DNA of 8,679 nucleotides from Erysipelotrichaceae bacterium. GTDB taxonomy: Bacteria > Bacillota_I > Bacilli_A > Erysipelotrichales > Erysipelotrichaceae. The stretch covers positions 1-8,679 of the forward strand of contig JANJWY010000102.1 in assembly GCA_024709285.1 (NCBI GenBank), written 5' to 3'. The position numbers and the translations under genes were made by a program. Positions 1-4,951 of this stretch are shown piece by piece (positions within the stretch are counted from its first letter, which is position 1; each line of letters begins with the position of its first letter). Under the pieces are notes generated by a model. The model made no database searches and was not told the DNA's origin. It worked only from the letters and a program-made list of their open reading frames with translations.

Positions 1-523
1 CGGAGCAACCCAAGACACTTTTGGATGCTGTGACTTTGGATAAATTATTGATTGCGAATTCTCCGACCATGGATTCTTTAGGTTCACGTAATTCGCCACC
101 GGAAAGAACGACTGAAATCGAGGGGTCTTTTTCCATGAAGATGGCTTTGCCGTTATTGGTGATAACGGTCACACGTTTATTTTTTAAGTATGTGAGAATC
201 ATCAGCGCAGTTGAACTTGTATTTATGAAGATGGCATCGCCATGTTCGATGAATTCAGCGGCTTTTTTTGCGATTGCGTGTTTTGCAAGAGCATTATTTT
301 TAGTAATGTCATCCCGCACAACGATCTGATTGACCAGCATGGCTCCGCCATAAAATCGTTCGACAAGTTTTTGTTCTTCAAAATACTCAAGGTCACGACG
401 GATGGTCAGAGGTGATACATCCAGCTGTAGGGCAAGGTTATCAACCTTTACTGTGCCAAGTTCTTCTAAAATCTGCAAGATTTTTTGTCGACGGTTGTCA
501 ACGATGGTTTTATGTCGTTTCAA
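1..523 (-). CDS. DeoR-family transcriptional repressor, probable ula operon regulator (3' end cut by window)
   Basis: I translated this gene by hand from a TTG start: 174 residues are visible and the C-terminus lies beyond the left edge. Residues about 5-60 form a DeoR-type winged helix-turn-helix: RRQKIL, then VKVDNLALQLDVSPLTIRRD as helix-turn-helix, then a wing ending FYGGAM. From about residue 78 the sugar-phosphate sensor domain starts, with the family landmarks INTSSTAL (100-107), ITNNG (121-125), LSGGELRE (140-147) and the start of a KVTASKS..GCS segment. DeoR proteins of this type repress sugar-phosphate catabolic operons and release DNA on binding a phosphorylated intermediate; UlaR, which senses L-ascorbate-6-phosphate in E. 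coli, is one. The divergent ula operon makes a UlaR role likely, but this is inference from context. The TTG start is chosen because it is the first start codon before the helix-turn-helix, it overlaps the upstream gene's stop as TTGA, and a G-run lies 6 nt upstream. No ATG serves. Confidence 0.88.
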   Translation of the reverse strand, partial: MKRHKTIVDNRRQKILQILEELGTVKVDNLALQLDVSPLTIRRDLEYFEEQKLVERFYGGAMLVNQIVVRDDITKNNALAKHAIAKKAAEFIEHGDAIFINTSSTALMILTYLKNKRVTVITNNGKAIFMEKDPSISVVLSGGELREPKESMVGEFAINNLSKVTASKSVLGCS

Positions 524-1311
524 TTCAATCCCCCCATAAGTTCAATTGCTTGTTGATGAATAGGTAATTTCTTGGCGTATTTGTTTAAAAATTCCATGGA
601 TTCCCTTGCTTTTTTTGACTGACTGAGACTCAGCTCGCAGCGTAAACGATAGAAATAATAATATGATTGTTCGCGTACATTCATGCGACTGATGTTTGCG
701 TTGTTTAGTGATGCGTAAGCCTTTTTGAAATCCTGATTTACCAAGTGCAATTCTGCATCGAGGACTTCCCAGTTGTATAAGGGTGAAATGGTTTTTCCTT
801 TGATTTTTCTGTCTTTAAGCTCAAGCATCTTTGAATGGAAATTACGGCACTGCGTCTTATTGCCGATAAATCGATTGTAAGTAAACATACTGTAATTATA
901 CACCAACAACATGTCTAGAGAACGTTTCAAAAGTCTTTTTTCATGTGCGTTTATCAATTGGAGCAACGCTTCTGAATCTTGTTTATCCGTTTGATATAAC
1001 AAGTCAAAAATGACATTCGGATTTCTGTAACTGTTGAAGAAATCGAGTTTCTTGCATTTTTCCATGATCGTTTGTGCTTTCTGCGGATCACATTCAAAAT
1101 TAAGCGCATAGATGGCTTGCCGATGAACATAGCGGACCAATTCATACCATATCGCAAAGAACAGAAAGGTAAATATTAGGATGGCAAGCAGTGTTTTTCC
1201 GGTCATGTCGGTGCTGGCATTGATTTGCTGGATACCAAATATAAGAAAAATGACAAATGCAATGACGTTTATCAACAGTCTGATTATTTCGCCAGGATCT
1301 TTTTTTAGCAT
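520..1311 (-). CDS. Membrane-anchored helical-repeat-like protein of unknown function, coupled to the DeoR regulator
   Basis: I do not recognise this 263-residue protein. Two hydrophobic helices lie near the N-terminus (about residues 10-28 and 40-59), separated by a short polar loop and with no signal-peptidase-like site. The remaining roughly 200 residues are polar, rich in Lys, Tyr and Asn, and look all-helical. Stretches such as DAELHLVNQDFKKAYASLNN and the following SYYYFYRLRCELSLSQSKKA resemble degenerate TPR helix pairs. The likely arrangement is a helical hairpin anchor with a cytosolic protein-binding domain. The ATG at 1311 is chosen because GGAGGAA (1324-1318) lies 6 nt upstream and because the promoter at 1331-1359 would fall inside any longer version starting at 1359. 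Its stop codon overlaps the TTG start of the DeoR gene (TTGA), so the two are one operon and probably translationally coupled. A role in modulating or localising the repressor is conjecture. Confidence 0.8.
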   Translation of the reverse strand: MLKKDPGEIIRLLINVIAFVIFLIFGIQQINASTDMTGKTLLAILIFTFLFFAIWYELVRYVHRQAIYALNFECDPQKAQTIMEKCKKLDFFNSYRNPNVIFDLLYQTDKQDSEALLQLINAHEKRLLKRSLDMLLVYNYSMFTYNRFIGNKTQCRNFHSKMLELKDRKIKGKTISPLYNWEVLDAELHLVNQDFKKAYASLNNANISRMNVREQSYYYFYRLRCELSLSQSKKARESMEFLNKYAKKLPIHQQAIELMGGLN

Positions 1312-1330
1312 AGGATATTCCTCCATGTAC

Positions 1331-1359
1331 ATTATATGAACATTTTGAACACAAATCAA
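1331..1359 (-). promoter_or_regulatory. Sigma-A-type promoter for the membrane protein-DeoR operon
   Basis: On the minus strand, TTGATT (1359-1354) and a perfect TATAAT (1336-1331) are separated by exactly 17 bp. Initiation about 7 nt downstream would fall near 1324, right at the GGAGGAA ribosome site, leaving a leader of only about a dozen bases before the ATG at 1311. The spacer contains one copy of the 13-bp GAAC repeat motif, which suggests autorepression. Confidence 0.72.
1338..1350 (+). promoter_or_regulatory. Putative DeoR operator, copy 1 (GAACATTTTGAAC)
   Basis: This is one of three 13-bp sites in the divergent region fitting GAACWWTTTKAAC, a direct repeat of GAAC with 9-bp spacing. 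It lies wholly inside the 17-bp spacer of the minus-strand promoter, where a bound repressor would exclude RNA polymerase. Assignment to the adjacent DeoR protein is inference from position and from recurrence only. Confidence 0.5.
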
Positions 1360-1365
1360 CCATAA

Positions 1366-1390
1366 AATGCTTATATTGATAATTATAAGC
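1366..1390. repeat. Imperfect inverted repeat between the two divergent promoters
   Basis: Arms AATGCTTATA (1366-1375) and TATAAGCGTT (1381+3 to 1393; the core arm TATAAGC is 1384-1390) match over 7 bp perfectly, and over 10 bp with one mismatch, around an 8-bp AT-rich centre. The right arm merges with the cre-like element. It may be a second regulator site or simply an extension of the cre palindrome. Confidence 0.4.
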
Positions 1391-1397
1391 GTTTACA
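1384..1397 (+). promoter_or_regulatory. Catabolite-response element (cre), probable CcpA site
   Basis: TATAAGCGTTTACA fits the Gram-positive cre consensus TGWAARCGYTWNCW at 13 of 14 positions; only the second base (A for G) departs. It lies upstream of both promoters, about 97 bp before the predicted ula start site and about 67 bp before that of the regulator operon. The locus would then respond to preferred PTS sugars through CcpA and HPr-Ser-P. Upstream placement is compatible with repression or activation, and the sequence alone does not decide. Confidence 0.55.
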
Positions 1398-1429
1398 TTG
1401 CAATTTTCATTAAATAAGTACGATTAATC

Positions 1430-1442
1430 GTTAAAAAAGTTC
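1430..1442 (-). promoter_or_regulatory. Putative DeoR operator, copy 2 (GAACTTTTTTAAC on the minus strand)
   Basis: Read on the minus strand this matches copies 1 and 3 at 11 of 13 positions each. It ends 11 bp upstream of the ula promoter -35 box. Centre-to-centre distances to the flanking copies are about 92 and 85 bp, so a looped repressor complex across the intergenic region is possible. It is the weakest of the three, because it lies in an A-run. Confidence 0.4.
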
Positions 1443-1452
1443 ATTTAAAGTA

Positions 1453-1481
1453 TTGTAATACAGAAATATATACAGTATTAT
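1453..1481 (+). promoter_or_regulatory. Sigma-A-type promoter of the ula operon
   Basis: TTGTAA (1453-1458) and TATTAT (1476-1481) are separated by exactly 17 bp; they match the consensus at 4 of 6 and 5 of 6 positions. Initiation is expected near 1488, giving a leader of about 60 nt that carries operator-like copy 3. Small palindromes overlap it: GTATTGTAATAC at the -35 box and ATACAGTAT across the -10 box. Confidence 0.65.
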
Positions 1482-1514
1482 ATCCATGTAAAGATGTATT
1501 GTGAATAATTATAC

Positions 1515-1527
1515 GAACTATTTGAAC
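1515..1527 (+). promoter_or_regulatory. Putative DeoR operator, copy 3 (GAACTATTTGAAC)
   Basis: It has 11 of 13 identities with copy 1, in the same orientation. It sits about 30 bp downstream of the predicted ula transcription start and 11 bp before the ulaG ribosome site, a position suited to roadblock repression or to anchoring a loop with the upstream copies. A degenerate third half-site (GAACGTTTCGAG) begins at its right end. Confidence 0.48.
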
Positions 1528-1550
1528 GTTTCGAGATGGGAGGAACAAAG

Positions 1551-2615
1551 ATGAGTAAAGTAGAAGAAATCACCAAAGAATCTTGGGTGTTAAGTACATT
1601 CCCGGAATGGGGTACTTGGCTCAATGAAGAAATCGATGAAGAAGTTGTAGCTGAAGGCTCTGTTGCGATGTGGTGGCTGGGTTGTACGGGTATTTGGATC
1701 AAGACTCCGGGTGGAGCCAATATCTCAATCGACTTTTGGACCGGCAATGGAAAACGCACGAAAAAAGTTAAAAACATGATTCCGAATCATCAGATGGCCC
1801 GTATGTGCGGCGGTCGTAATTTACAGCCGAACCTTCGTGCAGTCCCGTTTGTTCTCGATCCGTTTGGTGTAAAGAACATTGATGCCGTAATGTCTACGCA
1901 TTATCACAACGATCACATCGATGTCACATTTGCGGCAGCCGTATTGAAAAACGTGGCAGAACCGGTACCGTTTATCGGCCCGAAGTTCTGTGTGGATATG
2001 TGGATTAAGTGGGGCGTCCCGGCGGAGCGTTGCATTACGGTCAAACCTGGGGATGTCGTTAAAATCAAAGATATGGAAATCGTTGTCTTGGATTCATTTG
2101 ATCGCACCGTATTGATTACGGAGCCGACTCCGGATGTATTGTGGGGCACTTGCCCAAGCGATATGGATGATCGCGCAGTCAACTATTTAATTAAGACTCC
2201 GGGTGGCAATATTTACCATAGCGGTGACTCTCATTATTCCAATTATTATGCGAAACACGGAAAAGAACATCACATCGATGTCGCGTTGGGTTCCTATGGG
2301 GAGAATCCGATTGGTTTGACAGATAAGATGACTTCTTCCGATATTCTGAGAATGGCTGAAGCCTTGAGAACCAAAGTCGTGATTCCTTTCCATCACGATC
2401 TGTGGACCAACATGATGGCGGATACCAATGAAATTCTGGCCTTATTCGATATGCGTAAGTACCGCATGCAATATAAATTTGTACCGTTTATTTGGCAGGT
2501 TGGCGGTAAGTTCACATATCCGCAAGATAAGGATTTGCGTGAGTATCATCATCCGCGCGGTTTCGATGATTGCTTCGAAGCAGAAACAAATTTACCATTT
2601 GTTTCCTTCCTGTAA
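1551..2615 (+). CDS. ulaG: L-ascorbate-6-phosphate lactonase
   Basis: This cytosolic metal-dependent hydrolase opens the lactone ring of L-ascorbate-6-phosphate to 3-keto-L-gulonate-6-phosphate, the first step after PTS import. The protein has 354 residues, the length I recall for E. coli UlaG, and resembles it along its whole length: N-terminal SWVLSTFPEWGTWLNEE, WWLGCTGIW (41-49) and the C-terminal YHHPRGFDDCF. The metallo-beta-lactamase signature HxHxDH is H117, H119, D121 and H122; further candidate metal ligands are H223 and D226 in YHSGDSHYS and the HHD at 281-283. The residue between the first two histidines is Tyr118, where E. coli has Asp as I recall it. The start at 1551 is chosen because GGGAGGA lies 6 nt upstream and MSKVEEITKESW aligns with the family; the in-frame ATG at 1536 precedes that ribosome site. 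It is first in the operon and is followed by EIIA after 9 bp. Confidence 0.96.
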   Translation: MSKVEEITKESWVLSTFPEWGTWLNEEIDEEVVAEGSVAMWWLGCTGIWIKTPGGANISIDFWTGNGKRTKKVKNMIPNHQMARMCGGRNLQPNLRAVPFVLDPFGVKNIDAVMSTHYHNDHIDVTFAAAVLKNVAEPVPFIGPKFCVDMWIKWGVPAERCITVKPGDVVKIKDMEIVVLDSFDRTVLITEPTPDVLWGTCPSDMDDRAVNYLIKTPGGNIYHSGDSHYSNYYAKHGKEHHIDVALGSYGENPIGLTDKMTSSDILRMAEALRTKVVIPFHHDLWTNMMADTNEILALFDMRKYRMQYKFVPFIWQVGGKFTYPQDKDLREYHHPRGFDDCFEAETNLPFVSFL

Positions 2616-2624
2616 GGGGTTCTT

Positions 2625-3065
2625 ATGATTGGTGAGCTGATTGAGAAGAACAGAGTCGTTTATCAAGAGGGATTTGAGGATTGGCAGCAAGCTGTTAAGG
2701 TTGCCTGTCAGCCGTTGATCGATGATGGATCAATCAATCCGGGATATGTGGATGCCATTATTGACTGTGTACTGGAATACGGACCTTACATCGTCATTGC
2801 TCCGAACATTTGCATTCCGCATGCCATGGCTGGTGGAAGCGGTGTCAATCGCAGTGCGGTCAGTCTGATGGTCACGCAAAAAGCCGTTTCTTTTGAAGAA
2901 GGCAATCCGGAGAAGGATGCCCGCCTGTTCTTCGTCTTGGCGGCTAAGGATGCAGATGAGCATATGGCGAATCTGGTTCGATTGGTGGATATGCTTTCCG
3001 ATGAGGAATATGTAGAGAAGTTATTGCAGACAAAAACGGTGGAAGAATTAAAGTTATTAGCTTAG
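2625..3065 (+). CDS. ulaC: PTS ascorbate-specific EIIA component
   Basis: This is a cytosolic phosphocarrier of the fructose-mannitol EIIA superfamily. It takes phosphate from HPr~P on a histidine and passes it to the EIIB cysteine. The protein has 146 residues, near the roughly 150 usual for UlaC/SgaA. The phosphorylation motif is APNICIPHAM, with the acceptor at His66; the following GGSGVNRSAVSLMVTQKAVSF, ending around residue 90, matches the family core strand and the typical K.pV.F element. The C-terminal half (LFFVLAAKDADEHMANLVRLVDML) is the standard EIIA helix. The ribosome site AAGGGG (2614-2619) overlaps the ulaG stop codon, so translation is probably coupled. The ascorbate specificity rests on neighbours UlaG, EIIC and EIIB rather than on EIIA itself. 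Confidence 0.93.
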   Translation: MIGELIEKNRVVYQEGFEDWQQAVKVACQPLIDDGSINPGYVDAIIDCVLEYGPYIVIAPNICIPHAMAGGSGVNRSAVSLMVTQKAVSFEEGNPEKDARLFFVLAAKDADEHMANLVRLVDMLSDEEYVEKLLQTKTVEELKLLA

Positions 3066-3069
3066 GAGT

Positions 3070-3087
3070 AACAGAAAGAATTCTGTT
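3070..3087 (+). other. Short hairpin between EIIA and EIIC genes
   Basis: AACAGAA (3070-3076) and TTCTGTT (3081-3087) form a perfect 7-bp AT-rich stem with a 4-nt loop. A few A/T bases and a strong AAAGGAGG ribosome site follow. It has no T-run, so it is not a terminator. It may mark an mRNA processing or stability point ahead of the membrane subunit, or be fortuitous. Confidence 0.3.
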
Positions 3088-3105
3088 AAATAAAAGGAGG
3101 ATACT

Positions 3106-4572
3106 ATGGATTTTGTACTTCAGGCTTGGACGTATTTTGCATCAAACGTCCTGACCCAACCCGCTTACTTCATCGGCTTAATCGTTTTCCTCGGTTATGT
3201 CCTACTCAAACGTCCGTTGTACGAGTCGTTTGCCGGTTTCATTAAGGCTACCGTCGGTTACTTGATTCTTCAAGTAGGTGCTGGTGGACTTGTCAACAAC
3301 TTCCGTCCGATTTTGGTCGGGTTGAAAGACAGATTTAATTTGTCAGCTGTTGTTATTGACCCGTATTTCGGTCAAAATGCAGTAACTGCCGGTTTGCCGG
3401 AAGTGTTTGGAAGAACCTTCTCGCAAGTTATGTTGTTGTTGCTGATCGCATTCATTTTCAATATTATCTTGGTTATTTTCAAAAAGTTCACAAAAGTCCG
3501 TTCGGTATTTACAACGGGTCACATCCAAGTGCAACAGGCTTCTATTGCTTTCTGGATCGTGTTGTTTGCTTTCCCGCAGTTGGGTGACACAGAAGTATTG
3601 TTGTTAATGGGCGTCTTGTTGGGTACGTATTGGGCCGTTGGTTCAAACATCACCATCGAAATGACTCAAGAATTAACGGAAGGCGGCGGTTTCTGCGTCG
3701 GCCATCAACAAATGTTCGGTATCGCTTTGTTTAGCAAAATTGCTTCGAAGATGAAAAAAGAAGGCGACAAACGTTTGGAAGACATGACTTTCCCAGGTTT
3801 CTTGTCAATCTTCAATGAAAACGTCGTTGCTACTTCCGTATTGATGTTATTGTTCTTCGGTACGATTTTGGTTGTTTTGGGTCAAGATTTCTTGATTGCA
3901 AATAAATTCTTAGCCGAAGGCAAGAGCTTCTTGTTCTATGTTATGACAACATCCTTGAACTTTGCTGTATATCTTGCTATTCTTCAATTAGGTGTTCGTA
4001 TGTTCGTTGCTGAATTAACACAATCATTCCAAGGTATTTCCACAAGATTGTTACCAGGCGCTGTTCCGGGTATCGACTGCGCAGCTACTTATACCTTCGG
4101 TTCTCCAAATGCAGTTACATTAGGGTTCTTGTTTGGTGCTTTGGGACAATTCGTTGCGATCGTGACATTGATCGTATTGAAGAGTCCGGTATTGATTATT
4201 GCCGGTTTCGTACCTGTGTTCTTCGACAATGCTACATTAGCTGTGTTTGCGAACAATAAGGGCGGCGTAAAAGCTGCAATCATTCTAACTTTCATCGCTG
4301 GTTTGATTCAAGTCTTTGGTTCAGCGTTCATCGTTGAATTCATCGGATTGGCTCCTTACGGTGGTTACTTAGGTATGTTTGACTGGGCTACTTTATGGCC
4401 GGTTATGACGATTGGTATGAAATATTTGAGTTACTTCGGTCTTGCAATTTCCATTCTTGGTTTATTGGCAATTCCGCAGATTCAGTATTATTTGAACAAA
4501 GATACGTATTTCTTGGTTACTGAAGATTATGATGCATATGTTGCTTTGAAAGCAGCAAAAGCTAAAAAGTAG
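3106..4572 (+). CDS. ulaA: PTS ascorbate-specific EIIC permease
   Basis: This integral membrane subunit binds L-ascorbate outside the cell and moves it inward for phosphorylation by EIIB. The 488-residue protein is hydrophobic throughout, with roughly ten to eleven membrane segments, slightly longer than the E. coli protein (about 465). Landmarks shared with UlaA/SgaT are an N-terminal LLKRPLYESFAGFIKATVGY region, TGHIQVQQA near residue 140, EGGGFCVGHQQMF near 195-205, and GVRMFVAEL (about 296-304), followed by GISTRLLPGAVPGIDCAATY and a later FFDNATLAVFANN segment. These fix it as the ascorbate (AG superfamily) EIIC type rather than a glucose or mannitol one. The C-terminal tail is short, charged and cytosolic. 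A textbook AAAGGAGG (3093-3100) lies 5 nt before the ATG. EIIB is a separate gene downstream, not fused. Confidence 0.95.
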   Translation: MDFVLQAWTYFASNVLTQPAYFIGLIVFLGYVLLKRPLYESFAGFIKATVGYLILQVGAGGLVNNFRPILVGLKDRFNLSAVVIDPYFGQNAVTAGLPEVFGRTFSQVMLLLLIAFIFNIILVIFKKFTKVRSVFTTGHIQVQQASIAFWIVLFAFPQLGDTEVLLLMGVLLGTYWAVGSNITIEMTQELTEGGGFCVGHQQMFGIALFSKIASKMKKEGDKRLEDMTFPGFLSIFNENVVATSVLMLLFFGTILVVLGQDFLIANKFLAEGKSFLFYVMTTSLNFAVYLAILQLGVRMFVAELTQSFQGISTRLLPGAVPGIDCAATYTFGSPNAVTLGFLFGALGQFVAIVTLIVLKSPVLIIAGFVPVFFDNATLAVFANNKGGVKAAIILTFIAGLIQVFGSAFIVEFIGLAPYGGYLGMFDWATLWPVMTIGMKYLSYFGLAISILGLLAIPQIQYYLNKDTYFLVTEDYDAYVALKAAKAKK

Positions 4573-4610
4573 TAAATAACTAAAAGACATTGTCTTAAGG
4601 AGGGTTATTC

Positions 4611-4904
4611 ATGTATAAAGTTATGGTTGCTTGTGGAAACGGAGCCGGTTCCAGTCTGATGATCAAATTAAAAGTAGAGAAAGTCATGAAGGAGATGGGT
4701 ATCCAAATCACCAAAATGCACCACTGTGCGATTTCCGAAGGAAAGAGCAGTGCTACGCAGTATGATGTCGTTTTCTGTCCGCTAAACTTTGTGAGCATGT
4801 TTGACCGGGCTAAGGACAGTGGTGTCATTATTATTGGTTTGAAGAATATTTTATCCGAAAAGGAAATTGCTGACAAAGTAATTGAAGCGGGCTTAAAGAA
4901 GTAA
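4611..4904 (+). CDS. ulaB: PTS ascorbate-specific EIIB component
   Basis: This small cytosolic phosphocarrier transfers phosphate from EIIA to ascorbate during transport through EIIC. It has 97 residues, the normal size for the lactose/cellobiose-like EIIB of ascorbate systems. The phosphocysteine is Cys8 at the end of the first strand, in the P-loop ACGNGAGSSLM; alternating strands and helices follow (VVFCPLNFV, GVIIIGLKN). AAGGAGG (4597-4603) lies 7 nt upstream of the ATG, and a short dyad AAGACATTGTCTT (4584-4596) precedes it. It is the last transport gene: a terminator-like hairpin starts at the last base of its stop codon and separates it from the metabolic part of the operon. Confidence 0.95.
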   Translation: MYKVMVACGNGAGSSLMIKLKVEKVMKEMGIQITKMHHCAISEGKSSATQYDVVFCPLNFVSMFDRAKDSGVIIIGLKNILSEKEIADKVIEAGLKK

Positions 4905-4938
4905 AAATTACCGGAGCTTGTCTCCGGTAATTTTCTTT
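4904..4938 (+). terminator. Intra-operon terminator or attenuator hairpin after ulaB
   Basis: A perfect 13-bp stem pairs AAAATTACCGGAG (4904-4916) with CTCCGGTAATTTT (4922-4934) around the loop CTTGT, followed by CTTT. The first base is the last base of the ulaB stop codon. The T-tract is TTTTCTTT, imperfect, so partial termination or 3'-end protection of the PTS message fits better than full termination. The next gene's ribosome site (AAGGAGAG, 4940-4947) follows directly and has no obvious promoter of its own. Confidence 0.75.
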
Positions 4939-4951
4939 CAAGGAGAGAAAA

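Noticed and set aside
21..329. Open frame of 102 codons on the plus strand
   Set aside because: It is antisense to the DeoR-family coding sequence, whose helix-turn-helix and sensor motifs are clear on the minus strand. It has no ribosome site and no family features.
1312..1359. Longer version of the membrane protein starting at ATG 1359
   Set aside because: The added residues would lie over a strong -10/-35 promoter pair, while ATG 1311 has a GGAGGAA site 6 nt upstream.
1392..1420. Alternative ula promoter TTTACA-17-TAAGTA
   Set aside because: The -10 is poorer than that of the 1453-1481 promoter, and the -35-like hexamer is part of the cre element. It may be a minor start site, but I could not support it separately.
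1536..1550. Upstream ATG as the ulaG start
   Set aside because: It would translate the GGGAGGA ribosome site itself. The ATG at 1551 has ideal spacing and gives the family length of 354 residues.
3087..3092. Possible internal promoter (TAAATA) before the EIIC gene
   Set aside because: No -35 box lies at a suitable distance. The short gap between EIIA and EIIC is explained by the ribosome site and the small hairpin.
4584..4596. Dyad AAGACATTGTCTT before ulaB as a terminator
   Set aside because: It gives only a 5-bp stem with a 3-nt loop and no T-run, and the ulaB ribosome site begins right after it.
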